In this document: positions 9,370 through 18,285 of the stretch, one piece after another
How positions within the stretch are numbered: position 1 is the stretch's first letter
How the letters are laid out: every line of letters starts with the position of its first letter
Assembly: GCA_049840815.1 (NCBI GenBank)
Contig: JASGJI010000019.1
Location: 186,001 to 250,000, forward strand
Source of the DNA: JASGDN01 sp049840815
Lineage (GTDB): Bacteria > Chloroflexota > Chloroflexia > Thermomicrobiales > UBA6265
Length of the DNA stretch: 64,000 bases
Reading direction: 5' to 3'
Translations under genes and position numbers: made by a program
The notes under the pieces: model-generated
The model's database searches: none
Seen by the model: only the letters and a program-made list of their open reading frames with translations
What the model was told of the DNA's origin: nothing

Positions 9370-10674
9370 ATGAACGTGCTCTACATCCACTCTCACGACA
9401 CCGGGCGCTACGTGCAGCCATACGGCCACGCCGTGCCGATGCCAACCTATCAGCGACTCGCGGAGGAGGGCGTGCTCTTCCGCAACGCCTTCTCCGCCGC
9501 GCCGACCTGCTCCCCCAGCCGCACCGCGCTCCTGACCGGTCAGAGCCCACACTCGGCGGGCATGATGGGCCTCGCGCATCGGGGCTTCGGCCTCCACGAC
9601 CCGGGCCAGCACCTCGCGAACGTCCTCCGGGAGAACGGGTATCGCACGGCGCTCCTGGGCATGCAGCACGTCACGCATGGTGATCCCGCCGAGATGGGCT
9701 ACGAAACGGTTGCTGCGCAGGACGACCGATCGGTGGCGAACGTCGCGCCGCTGGCTGCGGCTTTCATGGCGAACCTCGGAGCGGCGAACGATGGGCGGCC
9801 GTTCTTCCTCGATGTCGGGTTCGAGGAATGCCATCGCCCCTTCCTTCCGGCAGAGCCGGGAGTGGATCGCTTCGTGCGCCCACCCGCAATCATCCCCGAC
9901 CTGCCGGAAACCCGCGCCGACATGGCCGATTTCGAGGCGAGCGCGCGGGAGCTGGATCGCGGAGTGGGGATCGTACTCAACGCGCTGGATGCCGCTGGCC
10001 TCGCCGAAGACACGCTGGTGATCTGCACGACCGATCACGGACTCGCCTTCCCTGGCATGAAGTGCACGCTCACCGATCACGGGACAGGCGTGCTCCTGAT
10101 CCTGCGCGGGCCGGGCGTCTTCGGTGGCGGCCGGGTGGTTGATGGGCTGGTCGCGCAGATCGACCTCTTCCCGACCCTCTGCGATGCGCTCGGGATCGCG
10201 CCGCCAGCCTGGTTGCAGGGAACATCGCTGCTGCCGATGCTGCGCGGCGACGTCGAATCGGCGCGGGACGAGGTCTTCTCCGAGGTGACATACCACGCCG
10301 CCTACGAACCGCAGCGCTCGGTGCGGACGGCGCGATGGCGCTACATCCGGCGCTTCGACGGGCGCACGAGGCCCGTGCTGCCGAACGTGGATGACAGTCC
10401 GACAAAGACGGTATTGCTGGATGCGGAGTGGGGCGAGCGCGACATTGAGCCGGAGGCGCTGTACGACTGCCTGCTCGATCCGATGCAGCGCGTGAACGTC
10501 ATCGCCCGACCCGATCTGGCTGGAGTCGCTGATGGCCTGCGTGCCCGCCTCGACCGCTGGATGCACGCGACGAACGATCCGCTGCTATCCGGCCCGGTGC
10601 CTCTGCCTCCCGGCGGGGTCGCGAACGACCCGGACGGCCTTTCCCCGAACGAGGTCCCGACCGTCCGGGCCTGA
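9370..10674 (+). CDS. Type I sulfatase
   Basis: 434-residue arylsulfatase-family hydrolase that removes sulfate esters from sugars or other substrates. The active-site signature CSPSR (Cys47, converted to formylglycine in active enzymes) is intact, and the LLTGQSPHSAG continuation is typical. A second metal/substrate segment TTDHG is near residue 220, followed by FPTLCDALGI, also typical of the family. There is no signal peptide, so it is probably cytoplasmic. The ATG at 9370 was preferred over an upstream in-frame ATG that would translate the GA-rich repeat. It ends 5 bases from the convergent RES gene. Confidence 0.88.
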   Translation: MNVLYIHSHDTGRYVQPYGHAVPMPTYQRLAEEGVLFRNAFSAAPTCSPSRTALLTGQSPHSAGMMGLAHRGFGLHDPGQHLANVLRENGYRTALLGMQHVTHGDPAEMGYETVAAQDDRSVANVAPLAAAFMANLGAANDGRPFFLDVGFEECHRPFLPAEPGVDRFVRPPAIIPDLPETRADMADFEASARELDRGVGIVLNALDAAGLAEDTLVICTTDHGLAFPGMKCTLTDHGTGVLLILRGPGVFGGGRVVDGLVAQIDLFPTLCDALGIAPPAWLQGTSLLPMLRGDVESARDEVFSEVTYHAAYEPQRSVRTARWRYIRRFDGRTRPVLPNVDDSPTKTVLLDAEWGERDIEPEALYDCLLDPMQRVNVIARPDLAGVADGLRARLDRWMHATNDPLLSGPVPLPPGGVANDPDGLSPNEVPTVRA

Positions 10675-10679
10675 GCCGG

Positions 10680-11321
10680 TCAATCGTCGATGATGAGGCC
10701 AATGGCATAGTGGTCGAGCAGCTGGGCAAGGATTTCCGGGTCGCGGAGAAGATTCTGCCGGTCGCAGCCACTGCGGAAGACATCGCCGGTGCGGTCGAAG
10801 ATGACGGCGGCCATGCGGTCGAGGTCGTTGCAGGCGCGATAGCGGATACCGTGGATCTGTGCCGGATGAGACCACAGCGCGTGAGCCCAGGCACGGGTGG
10901 CCTCGTGATCCTTGCTCGTGCTGATGCGTCCGTCGGCGCTGAGGCGACTCGTTCCCCGTCCCGTCGCGAGATCGACGAGGCGGAGCGGTGCACTCCCCGA
11001 GGTCATGGTGACGTCGCAAAGGCACCGTTGGGCGAGCGTGGTGCTGGTCACCGCCCGCAACACCGGAGGCGTACCGACAAGCGCCGAGCCGAATGTCTCG
11101 ATAAACGCAACCTCTGGCTCGAATCCCAGATAGAGCACGCCATACTCGCCATCAAGCGAGTTGAAGCGATCCGGAATCGCAGCGACGTTGTAGGCCGTGG
11201 CGGGGTATCGTCCCGGATGCCGATGACAGCGGAAGAAGCGTGCTTCATTGGCCGGAATCTCGACAATGGGGAGGTCCCATTCGGCAAGGTCGTCGGGAGG
11301 CAGCGGGAGGCGATCGCTCAC
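10680..11321 (-). CDS. RES-domain toxin of a RES/Xre toxin-antitoxin system
   Basis: 213-residue protein with the RES fold; characterised family toxins degrade or modify NAD+. The conserved Arg (ARFFRCHRHPGRYP), the Glu in FEPEVAFIETF and the Ser in ALWSHPAQIHGIRYRA match the three residues that name the family. The GTG start at 11321 overlaps the antitoxin stop by 4 bases (GTGA), which indicates translational coupling and decides between several in-frame starts; the upstream extension would only read antitoxin sequence in another frame. Antitoxin-first order is usual for this pair. Confidence 0.85.
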   Translation of the reverse strand: MSDRLPLPPDDLAEWDLPIVEIPANEARFFRCHRHPGRYPATAYNVAAIPDRFNSLDGEYGVLYLGFEPEVAFIETFGSALVGTPPVLRAVTSTTLAQRCLCDVTMTSGSAPLRLVDLATGRGTSRLSADGRISTSKDHEATRAWAHALWSHPAQIHGIRYRACNDLDRMAAVIFDRTGDVFRSGCDRQNLLRDPEILAQLLDHYAIGLIIDD

Positions 11322-12019
11322 GCGGCGCTTTGCTCGCCGTATATCGACGCGGCGTGGAGAACCCGGTCGATCTGCCCATCTCGCAATGCGTCGAGCGGGC
11401 GTGCTCCGTCCAGCCGGGCGTTTCCGTTCAGCATGAACGCGACGAATGCCCACGCGCCCGGCTCGGGGAATGCGGCCAGCACACGATCGAGTCCGGGGGC
11501 GACGCGACCCGAGTGAAACTGCCACGCGGGATAGGCATATCCCCGCCGCCCCAACTCGACGGCCACCAGCTTGCCCCGCTTTCGGCGATTGTCGACCGCC
11601 TGCCGGGTGATACCGAGCAGCCCTCCGACATCCTGCGCCGAGAGCGTGCCCCCTTCCGCAGCGAGCAAGGCTTCCCGGCTCCGGAGACCGCGCAACCGCG
11701 CGGGGGCGAGCGGATCACGCGTCCGGAGTGCCGCCAGCGCTTCGGGCTGATCGAGCAGGGCAAGCAGCACTGCGTAGTCCGATGCTTCTCCGGAAGCGAG
11801 CGCCAGCGTCGCAGCGTCGGACTGCTCGGCCAACTCGGCGACCGCGCGGAGGATGCGTGTCACCGGAGCCTGTTTGGCTTGCGCGCTACGGGTCCCGCCT
11901 CCGATCTGTTCGAGCAACGCGCTGGTTGCATCGATGGCGGCAACAGGGGCTTCCGATGCGGCCTCGGTGAGGCGGTCCAATGGCGACTGTGTTGATGGGC
12001 GAGGAACGGCGACGGCCAT
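11318..12019 (-). CDS. Xre/MbcA/ParS-type antitoxin
   Basis: 233 residues. A helix-turn-helix-like stretch (LSAQDVGGLLGITRQAVDNRRKRGKLVAV, cut short here as LLGITRQAVDNRRKRGKL) lies near residue 125, and the C-terminus carries the DUF2384 toxin-binding domain (WAFVAFMLNGNARLDG, then ALRDGQIDRVLHAA). The antitoxin should neutralise the RES protein and repress its own promoter. ATG 12019 has AGGAGGG 6 nt upstream. The N-terminal 100 residues are Ala-rich and unlike the short family members, so this is a long-form antitoxin. Confidence 0.8.
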   Translation of the reverse strand: MAVAVPRPSTQSPLDRLTEAASEAPVAAIDATSALLEQIGGGTRSAQAKQAPVTRILRAVAELAEQSDAATLALASGEASDYAVLLALLDQPEALAALRTRDPLAPARLRGLRSREALLAAEGGTLSAQDVGGLLGITRQAVDNRRKRGKLVAVELGRRGYAYPAWQFHSGRVAPGLDRVLAAFPEPGAWAFVAFMLNGNARLDGARPLDALRDGQIDRVLHAASIYGEQSAA

Positions 12020-12088
12020 GCAGAACCCTCCTACGATTGACGTAGTTCCATCATAGGGACGGCCATGCAAATTGGCAACACCATCAGA

Positions 12089-12484
12089 TCAGGAGACCCG
12101 CGCCTCCAGTGGAGGATCGAGGCACGGCTCGATGTGCCAGATCACCTCGGCCCCGCCGTTCCATGCCAGTTCGGCGAGGAAGTCCGCGAGCTCCGACGCC
12201 GCCACGTAGTAGTCGTTCTCGTGCGGGATGACTATCTTCGCGGATTCCAGCCGAGTCACCACCCGGTAGAACGGCGGGCGCAACCGCTCCGCCTCCGCCA
12301 GCGGTTCCGAATGGCGATAGTGGTAGCGGCTGCCCTGGGCGGCGCTTCCCCAATCCACATCGGCCCAGCCACTGCCGTCGGGGTTGTCCGGAATCCAGAG
12401 GCTCTGGTATTTCGCCTCGACGGCATCCGCATCGTCCGGGTCGAGCGCTGGTAGCGGCGGGAGTCGCCTCGAATCGCCGCTCAT
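12089..12484 (-). CDS. Hypothetical protein in the MerR/flavin reductase operon
   Basis: 131 residues, acidic and Trp-rich, with no signal or membrane segment. I do not recognise the family. Its ATG overlaps the stop of the flavin reductase gene by 4 bases (ATGA, 12481-12484), so it is almost certainly translated with that gene. It ends 69 bases before the antitoxin start. Confidence 0.7.
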   Translation of the reverse strand: MSGDSRRLPPLPALDPDDADAVEAKYQSLWIPDNPDGSGWADVDWGSAAQGSRYHYRHSEPLAEAERLRPPFYRVVTRLESAKIVIPHENDYYVAASELADFLAELAWNGGAEVIWHIEPCLDPPLEARVS

Positions 12485-12990
12485 CGCTGCACCTCCAGGC
12501 CACGATAGCGACCTTCATAGAAGATCAGCGGATCGTCCGTGTCATCCCCGAGCCTCCCGGAGATGACCGCCGCGACGATCAATGCGTGATCGCCCGCCAC
12601 CGACGTGCCCGTCACCCGGCAGGCCGCCCACGCGAGGACCGCCGGGCCGTCCAGTACCGGGATCGTTGCGCCATCGACCTCGGTCAGCATGTACGGGATG
12701 CCGCCGAACCGCGCGTCCGGGACCGGCGCGCGGCCGGCGAAACGGTCGGCCAGGAACTCCCCGCCCCGGTCGAGAATGGCGACGGCGAACGGCTGCCCTT
12801 CCGCCAGCAACTGATGAAACGACGACTCCGTCGCCAGCCCCAGCGCGAGCGTTGGCGGTTCCAGCGAGAGCATCATCAACGAACCGGCCGTTGCCCCCCG
12901 GAATGCCCCATCGGGGGCCTGCGTCGTCACGATGGCGACTCCGGTCGGCCAGCGGCGGCGGAAGGCGCGGGCGAATGCCGGATCAGTCAT
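12481..12990 (-). CDS. Flavin reductase-like domain protein
   Basis: 169-residue FMN-binding split-barrel protein of the flavin reductase/HpaC-like family: RRWPTGVAIVTTQAPDG, then GATAGSLMMLSLEPP and the late IFYEGRYRGL segment. Members reduce flavin with NAD(P)H for a partner monooxygenase. No monooxygenase gene is beside it. The start at ATG 12990 overlaps the MerR stop by 8 bases; upstream in-frame Mets (13002, 13014) are possible but lack a better ribosome site. Confidence 0.85.
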   Translation of the reverse strand: MTDPAFARAFRRRWPTGVAIVTTQAPDGAFRGATAGSLMMLSLEPPTLALGLATESSFHQLLAEGQPFAVAILDRGGEFLADRFAGRAPVPDARFGGIPYMLTEVDGATIPVLDGPAVLAWAACRVTGTSVAGDHALIVAAVISGRLGDDTDDPLIFYEGRYRGLEVQR

Positions 12991-13471
12991 GACCCGGGCC
13001 ATCGGTGCGCCCAAGATCGTCCAGGACCGTGCGCGCGTACTCCACGATCAGGTCGAACGCATGGTCGTAGGCGATCGAACGGGAGCTGCCGGAGCGCTCG
13101 CGTACGGTGATGGTGAGGTCCGGATGCAACGCAAAGTGTCGCCATGTCTCGGCCTGGGGTGCCATCTGCACGCGGAGCATCACGGCGATGTCTTCCGGCG
13201 TCAGTTGGCTGATTCGTTCCTTGATCTCGGCCAGCGGCAGACGTTCGTCCTTCAGCTGCTGGATCATGCGCAGCCGCAGGAGGTGGTCGGCGTCGTAGGT
13301 CGCCGAGGGGCCACGCCCGTAGGCAGGTTGCAGCAGTCCTTCCGAGATGTAGTACCGGATCGTGCGCGACGTGACCCCCGTCTCCCGTTCCAGATCGGCT
13401 ATGGTGTAACGAACAGGTCTCGGTCGTTCGTATCGGGGCACGCTGCTCGGGGGCAGGCGCTGTGACGACAT
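12983..13471 (-). CDS. MerR-family transcriptional regulator
   Basis: 162 residues with an N-terminal MerR winged helix (RYTIADLERETGVTSRTIRY, then YISEGLLQPAYGRGP) and a dimerisation helix (LRMIQQLKDERLPLAEIKER). There are no Cys residues, so it is not a classical metal or redox sensor. ATG 13471 has GGAGG 9 nt upstream. It leads an overlapping operon with the flavin reductase and the hypothetical gene, which it likely controls. Confidence 0.88.
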   Translation of the reverse strand: MSSQRLPPSSVPRYERPRPVRYTIADLERETGVTSRTIRYYISEGLLQPAYGRGPSATYDADHLLRLRMIQQLKDERLPLAEIKERISQLTPEDIAVMLRVQMAPQAETWRHFALHPDLTITVRERSGSSRSIAYDHAFDLIVEYARTVLDDLGRTDGPGHD

Positions 13472-13640
13472 GGAAAGCATCCTCCGTCTGACGGCCAGCA
13501 TGTCGTTGGGGCCTGGTGCAGGCGATGCGTGCCGCACCCTGCATCGTGGGCCGATGTCCCTGAACTCAGGGTCTAGCATAGGGTATCGCACGTGCGTTCG
13601 CGATGCCGATTGGTGACGAAATGATTATCGCGGAGGGTCG

Positions 13641-13835
13641 ATGAACGGTCAGGCCTTGCTCTGGTTCGGGATTGCGGGAGGAGCGCTCGCCTTTGCAGCT
13701 TCGCTCCTGTACCAGCGGTATATCAAGAAGACCCCCACGGCGGTGCAATCGCGCGGTTCGTTCGCCATGTTTGCCGGCCTGATGGTCTTCTTCGCGGTCT
13801 GTGCGTTCGTCGCCGGCCTTATCGCGTCGAACTGA
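13641..13835 (+). CDS. Small membrane protein, two predicted helices
   Basis: 64 residues with hydrophobic segments at about 6-24 and 42-62 joined by a basic loop (YQRYIKKTP). A GGAGG 4 nt before ATG 13641 supports translation. No family recognised. Confidence 0.6.
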   Translation: MNGQALLWFGIAGGALAFAASLLYQRYIKKTPTAVQSRGSFAMFAGLMVFFAVCAFVAGLIASN

Positions 13836-13895
13836 TCCAGCGGAGTGCCGCCCTCCCCAGTCCCATCGCCTCTCCGTGAAGACCGAGGTTTCCGC

Positions 13896-14981
13896 GTGAC
13901 GTCTCCCTCTCCGCTCAATGCCTCCGGGGCGCACTCCGAGCGAACCGATGGGCCGCCACCCTCCAGATGGGCACGTTGGCGTGCCCGGATGGAGCCGGTG
14001 ATTGCCTTCCTGCGACGCTACGGGACGATCCTGTGGCTCGGCCTGATCGTGGTGGCCGGGATCTGGGTCGTAACCCAGCAGCACGACGAGCTGGTGGAGA
14101 CGTGGAACCTGATTCGCACGGCCAATCCACGCTGGATCGGCGGCATCCTCGCGCTGGAGGTCTTCAGCTTCGTGGCGATGTCCATCGTCTACGGGCTGGT
14201 GCTTGCCCAGCTTGGCTATCGGGTCGGACTTCCCCTCCTGGTAAGCCTGCATCTGCAACGTGCGGTGGTTTCCGGGCTCACGCCGATGGGTGGCCCTACC
14301 TCGGTGGTCGTCTTCATTCACCGCCTGCGCCAGAAGGGGATTCCGCCGCAGGATTCGCTGCTGGCGACGTTCATCAAGAGTGCCACTGGGCACCTCGCCT
14401 TCCTGCTGATCCTGGTGCCGGCGCTCTTCGTGAAACGCCCGACGCTCATCATGATGCTCGGAGCGACGGCGATCCTCGGGGCTGTCGTGGTGATGTTCAC
14501 GGTCATCGCCTGGGTGATCCAGGGGCGACGCCTGCCGACGTGGATGTTTCGCTACACGCCGCGCAAGCTGCTCCGCATTCTGGTGCAGATGCGGCAACAC
14601 GAACTCTCGTTGGTCCGGATGTTGCCGCCCCTCGGCATCCTGGTCCTGTTCCGGTTGAGCGGCATCCTCACGGTCTGGGCATCCCTCCGCGCGGTCGGGT
14701 GGGATGGGGGGCTGGTCGAGCCGATCACTGCATACGTCGTCGGCGCGATCCTCTACGGTGCGGCGCCACTCTTCCAGGGGCTCGGCATCGTGGAGGTCGG
14801 GACGGCGCTGACCCTCCAGCGGCTCGGTGTGCCGGCGACGATGGCGGTCAGCGCGACGCTGATTTCACGCATTCTCGGGCTTTGGCTGCCGTTGGCAATC
14901 GGTGTGCTGGCGCAATTCCTCGAAGCGCTCTGGCGGCGTCGGCATGCTGTCCCTGGGGTCGCACCGTCCCGCCGTTCCTGA
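13896..14981 (+). CDS. LPG synthase TM-domain family integral membrane protein (UPF0104-like)
   Basis: About 361 residues with seven or eight hydrophobic helices, no soluble catalytic domain. The segments FSFVAMSIVYGLVLAQLG, VVSGLTPMGGPTSVVVF and the late AAPLFQGLGIVEVG match the flippase-like integral membrane domain of the lysylphosphatidylglycerol synthase family. Function (lipid or lipid-linked sugar movement) is inferred from the family only. I chose GTG 13896 (CGAGG 7 nt upstream); an in-frame GTG at 13845 is the alternative. Confidence 0.75.
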   Translation: MTSPSPLNASGAHSERTDGPPPSRWARWRARMEPVIAFLRRYGTILWLGLIVVAGIWVVTQQHDELVETWNLIRTANPRWIGGILALEVFSFVAMSIVYGLVLAQLGYRVGLPLLVSLHLQRAVVSGLTPMGGPTSVVVFIHRLRQKGIPPQDSLLATFIKSATGHLAFLLILVPALFVKRPTLIMMLGATAILGAVVVMFTVIAWVIQGRRLPTWMFRYTPRKLLRILVQMRQHELSLVRMLPPLGILVLFRLSGILTVWASLRAVGWDGGLVEPITAYVVGAILYGAAPLFQGLGIVEVGTALTLQRLGVPATMAVSATLISRILGLWLPLAIGVLAQFLEALWRRRHAVPGVAPSRRS

Positions 14982-14999
14982 CATCCTGGAGGCCCTTCC

Positions 15000-15965
15000 A
15001 TGACCGTTCACCGGCTCGTTCCATCCGCGCAGACCTTGCACGGGACGTTCTCACCCGACCTGTCTCCGGTGCTTTCCATCGCGCCGGGCGACACCGTGAT
15101 CGTGCGAACGCTTGATGCGGGCTGGACGGTGCGCGGATTCGAGGATCTCGGGTTGCCCGGCGAAGCGGAGGGAGGCGCCTACGCCGATCGTGATCCGGAT
15201 CGGGATACCGGCCACGCCCTGTGCGGTCCGATCCGGATTGACGGTGCGGAACCGGGCATGGTCCTGGAGGTGAGGATCGGCGAGATCGTGCCCGGCGACT
15301 ATGGCTGGAATTTCGGCAGCGTGCGGGCGAACGGCATCAACGACCGGCTCGGCCTGACTGGCGAGACGCTGCTGGTGACCTGGGATATCGACACGACGGC
15401 GGGCACGGCAACGAGCGCATTCGGCCACCGGGTGCGGATTGCGCCGTTCTTCGGGGTAATGGGCATGCCGCCCGCCGAACCGGGTCTGCACCCGACCTCA
15501 CCTCCGCGTGCGACCGGCGGCAATATCGATTGCCGGGACCTCGTCGCTGGGACGACGCTCTTCCTGCCCATCGCCATGGAGGGAGGGCTCTTCTCGGTGG
15601 GTGACGGTCACGCGCGGCAGGGCGATGGCGAAGTCTCCACGACGGCCATCGAGTGCCCGATCCAGTCCGGCGCGTTGACCTTCTTCCTGCGCGACGACCT
15701 GCCGATCCAGACACCACTGGCATGGACGCCGGACGCCTGGATCGCGTTCGGCTTCGACCCCGATCTGGACGAAGCGGCGCTGATCGCCCTCAACGCGATG
15801 CTGGACCTGATGCAGCGGGAGTTCGGGATCGAGCGGAAGATCGCGTTGTCGCTCGCCAGCGCCGTAGTCGACCTGCGAGTGACGCAGATTGTGAACGGGG
15901 TGCGCGGCGTTCATGCCGTGCTCCGCCACGACGCGGTCGAGGTCGTGGCCGTCCAGGAATCCTGA
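15000..15965 (+). CDS. Acetamidase/formamidase family protein
   Basis: 321-residue FmdA/AmdA-type amidohydrolase that releases ammonia from short amides such as formamide or acetamide. Family landmarks are TGHALCGPIRIDGAEPGMVL near residue 75, FFGVMGMPPAEPG near 155, GGNIDCRDL near 178, and VGDGHARQGDGEV near 205. The length is slightly short of fungal enzymes but normal for bacteria. It begins 18 bases after the membrane protein gene, so the two may be cotranscribed. A strong terminator follows. Confidence 0.9.
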   Translation: MTVHRLVPSAQTLHGTFSPDLSPVLSIAPGDTVIVRTLDAGWTVRGFEDLGLPGEAEGGAYADRDPDRDTGHALCGPIRIDGAEPGMVLEVRIGEIVPGDYGWNFGSVRANGINDRLGLTGETLLVTWDIDTTAGTATSAFGHRVRIAPFFGVMGMPPAEPGLHPTSPPRATGGNIDCRDLVAGTTLFLPIAMEGGLFSVGDGHARQGDGEVSTTAIECPIQSGALTFFLRDDLPIQTPLAWTPDAWIAFGFDPDLDEAALIALNAMLDLMQREFGIERKIALSLASAVVDLRVTQIVNGVRGVHAVLRHDAVEVVAVQES

Positions 15966-15972
15966 TCGCGCA

Positions 15973-16011
15973 CCCCCCCGAGGGCGATCCTCGTGATCGC
16001 CCTCGGGGGGG
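15973..16011. terminator. Strong hairpin terminator between convergent genes
   Basis: Perfect 17-bp stem (arms 15973-15989 and 15995-16011) with loop CTCGT, 7 bases past the acetamidase stop. The loop and the GGGCGATC stem core resemble the dispersed hairpin family described at 46888. Confidence 0.8.
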
Positions 16012-16025
16012 CGATTGGACGGTGG

Positions 16026-16101
16026 GCGGAGGCCGGTCGTATGGATGACCGGCCTCCGCAGCGCGTTTCGTTCGTACGGCGGGACCAGCGTGTCCCGCCT
16101 C
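16026..16101. repeat. Two further hairpins, the second a member of the dispersed GTA-edge family
   Basis: The first hairpin has 13-bp arms at 16026-16038 and 16047-16059. The second (about 16061-16101) is GTA followed by the palindrome GGCGGGAC-CAGCGT-GTCCCGCC and matches, in inverse orientation, the copy at 46768-46800, including its TTCGTTCGTA flank. It sits just before the 3' end of the ABC transporter operon. Confidence 0.7.
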
Positions 16102-16128
16102 GTCCTGTCGCAAGGCGAGGTGTTCCGC

Positions 16129-17187
16129 TCAGTCCGCCGAGGCAGAGGCCTTGATACTGGATTCGCCCTTGCCGTGCAGGTAGCAACGCACCCAGTGACG
16201 CGGGCCGATGTGCGTGATGCCAGGCATCGCTTCCCGGCACTCCGGCATCACCTGCGGGCAACGCGGCGCGAACGGGCAGCCGGCGGGAGGGTTTACCAGC
16301 GACGGGATTTCGCCTCGGCTGATGTGCTGGTCGGTGTGCAGCCCCGCGTGCGGGTTCGGCACGGCGGAGAGCAGCAGTTTGGTGTAGGGGTGTGCCGGCG
16401 CGTCGATCAACTCACGGCTCTCGGCGCTCTCCACCATCCGGCCGGCATACATCACATTCGTCTGGTCGCCAATGTAGCGCGCGCTGGCGATATCGTGCGT
16501 GATATAGAGGAAGGAGATGCCGTTGTCTTCCTTCAGCCGCTCCATCAGGTTCAGCACGCCGACGCGGATGGAGACATCCAGCATCGACACGGGCTCGTCG
16601 GCCAGCAGCACCTTCGGCTGCACGGCCAGGGCGCGGGCGAACGCCACGCGCTGCCGCTGACCGCCGGAGAGTTCGTACGGGAACTTCTCCTTGACCTCCG
16701 CGCCGGGTCGCAGGCCGACGGTGTCCAGCAATTCCTCCACCCGTTGCTGGATGGCATCGCTGGGCACGGTCTTGTGGATCTTCAGCGGTCGTTCCAGCAG
16801 GTACTTGATCGGGTGTGCCGGATTCAGGGAGCCGAACGGATCCTGGAAGACCATCTGCACCTCGTTGCGATACGGCATTGAGGCCCGCTTCGGCTCCGTC
16901 TTCAGGACATCCTTCCCCTGATAGAAGATCTCGCCTGAGGTCGGCTGGATCAGCCGCGCCAGCACCCGCGCCGTGGTCGACTTGCCGGAACCGGACTCCC
17001 CCACCAGCGCGACGACCTGGCCGCGCGGGATGGTGAAGGAGACATCCTCCAACGCATGCACCTCACGCTTGTCGAAGAGACCGCCGACCGGGAAGCGCTT
17101 CGTAAGGTTGCGAATCTCCATGACATTCGCGGGATCGGCTGCCTGGGATACCGCCTTGGATGGCGGTTCGATCGTGGATGAGCTCAT
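16129..17187 (-). CDS. ABC importer ATPase (OppF/DppF type)
   Basis: 352-residue ATPase energising the family-5 importer. It shows Walker A GESGSGKST, Q-loop MVFQDPFGSLNP, signature LSGGQRQR, Walker B VLLADEPVSMLD and switch His THD, followed by the oligopeptide-transporter C-terminal extension with the four-Cys motif CPFAPRCPQVMPEC. ATG 17187 overlaps the DppD stop by 4 bases (ATGA). The last gene of the operon. Confidence 0.93.
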   Translation of the reverse strand: MSSSTIEPPSKAVSQAADPANVMEIRNLTKRFPVGGLFDKREVHALEDVSFTIPRGQVVALVGESGSGKSTTARVLARLIQPTSGEIFYQGKDVLKTEPKRASMPYRNEVQMVFQDPFGSLNPAHPIKYLLERPLKIHKTVPSDAIQQRVEELLDTVGLRPGAEVKEKFPYELSGGQRQRVAFARALAVQPKVLLADEPVSMLDVSIRVGVLNLMERLKEDNGISFLYITHDIASARYIGDQTNVMYAGRMVESAESRELIDAPAHPYTKLLLSAVPNPHAGLHTDQHISRGEIPSLVNPPAGCPFAPRCPQVMPECREAMPGITHIGPRHWVRCYLHGKGESSIKASASAD

Positions 17188-18281
17188 CGGGCGGCCCCCT
17201 CGGCAACGCGGCGGGAATTCGCCGGCGTCGGCGTCGATTCCGGGAAGAGATGGCAGGACACCCAGTGATCGGGCTGCACCTCGGCCAGTTGCGGCGCGAC
17301 GTGGGTGCAGATGTCCATGCGCTTGCTGCATCGCGGGTTGAACCGGCAACCGACCGGCGGCGTGCGCAGGTCCGGCGGCGACCCCGGGATACCGGTCAGC
17401 TTCACGCGCGGGCCAGTGAGCGCCGGGAAGGAGCTCATCAGGCCCTGCGTGTACGGGTGGAGCGGGTTCTCGAAGAGCTCCCGCGCGGCGGCGAGTTCCA
17501 CGATCTGCCCGGCGTACATGATGGCGATGCGATCCGCGATCTCCACCAGCAGCGAGAGATCGTGGGTGATGAAGATGATGGAGAACCCGAGCTGTTCGCG
17601 GAGGTCCGTGATCTGCGCCAGGATCTCCTTCTGCACCACCACGTCCAGCGCGGTGGTCGGCTCGTCCATGATCATCAGGGGCGGTTTCAGGGCGAGCGCG
17701 ATGGCGATCACGGCACGCTGGCGCATACCGCCGGAGAGCTGGTGCGGGTAGCTGTCGATGCGGTTCGCCTCGATGCCGACGATCTCCAGCAACTCTTTCG
17801 CACGGGCAAGGGCCACATGCTTCGAGATATGCTCGTGCGCCATGATGACGTCGGCGATCTGCGTGCCGATCGTCATCACCGGGTTCAGCGCGTTCATGGC
17901 GCTCTGGAACACCATCGAGACATCGCGCCAGCGGAAGTCCATCAGCGCATCGTCGCTCATGTCCAGCACGTCGGCATCGCCGAACGTCACGCTGCCACCG
18001 GTGATGACGGCGGGCGGCTGGAGGATGCGCAGGATGGCCTGGGCGATGGTCGACTTGCCAGAACCGGATTCCCCGGCAAGTCCGAGCACCTCGCCCGGCT
18101 TGAGCTGGAAGGAGACGCCATCGACCGCGCGGACCGGCCCGCGGCTGGAGAGGTAGTCGACCTTCAGGTCCTTCACCGTGATCAGCGGCGCGCCATGATC
18201 GGCGTAGCGCTTCGACGCATCGGCGGAGGAGATCTTCGTGACGGCAGGGGTGGATGTCGTCGTGGTGGTGGTCGATGCCAT
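17184..18281 (-). CDS. ABC importer ATPase (OppD/DppD type)
   Basis: 365-residue ATPase, partner of the preceding entry. Walker A GESGSGKST, Q-loop MVFQSAMNALNP, signature LSGGMRQR, Walker B LMIMDEPTTALD and the C-terminal CRFNPRCSKRMDIC Cys motif are all visible. It begins 4 bases after the permease stop with GGAGA about 9 nt upstream. Confidence 0.93.
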   Translation of the reverse strand: MASTTTTTTSTPAVTKISSADASKRYADHGAPLITVKDLKVDYLSSRGPVRAVDGVSFQLKPGEVLGLAGESGSGKSTIAQAILRILQPPAVITGGSVTFGDADVLDMSDDALMDFRWRDVSMVFQSAMNALNPVMTIGTQIADVIMAHEHISKHVALARAKELLEIVGIEANRIDSYPHQLSGGMRQRAVIAIALALKPPLMIMDEPTTALDVVVQKEILAQITDLREQLGFSIIFITHDLSLLVEIADRIAIMYAGQIVELAAARELFENPLHPYTQGLMSSFPALTGPRVKLTGIPGSPPDLRTPPVGCRFNPRCSKRMDICTHVAPQLAEVQPDHWVSCHLFPESTPTPANSRRVAEGAAR

Positions 18282-18285
18282 GGAT

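Noticed and set aside
10710..11995. Open frames on the + strand over the RES/Xre region
   Set aside because: Antisense to the toxin and antitoxin genes, whose overlap and motifs are clear.
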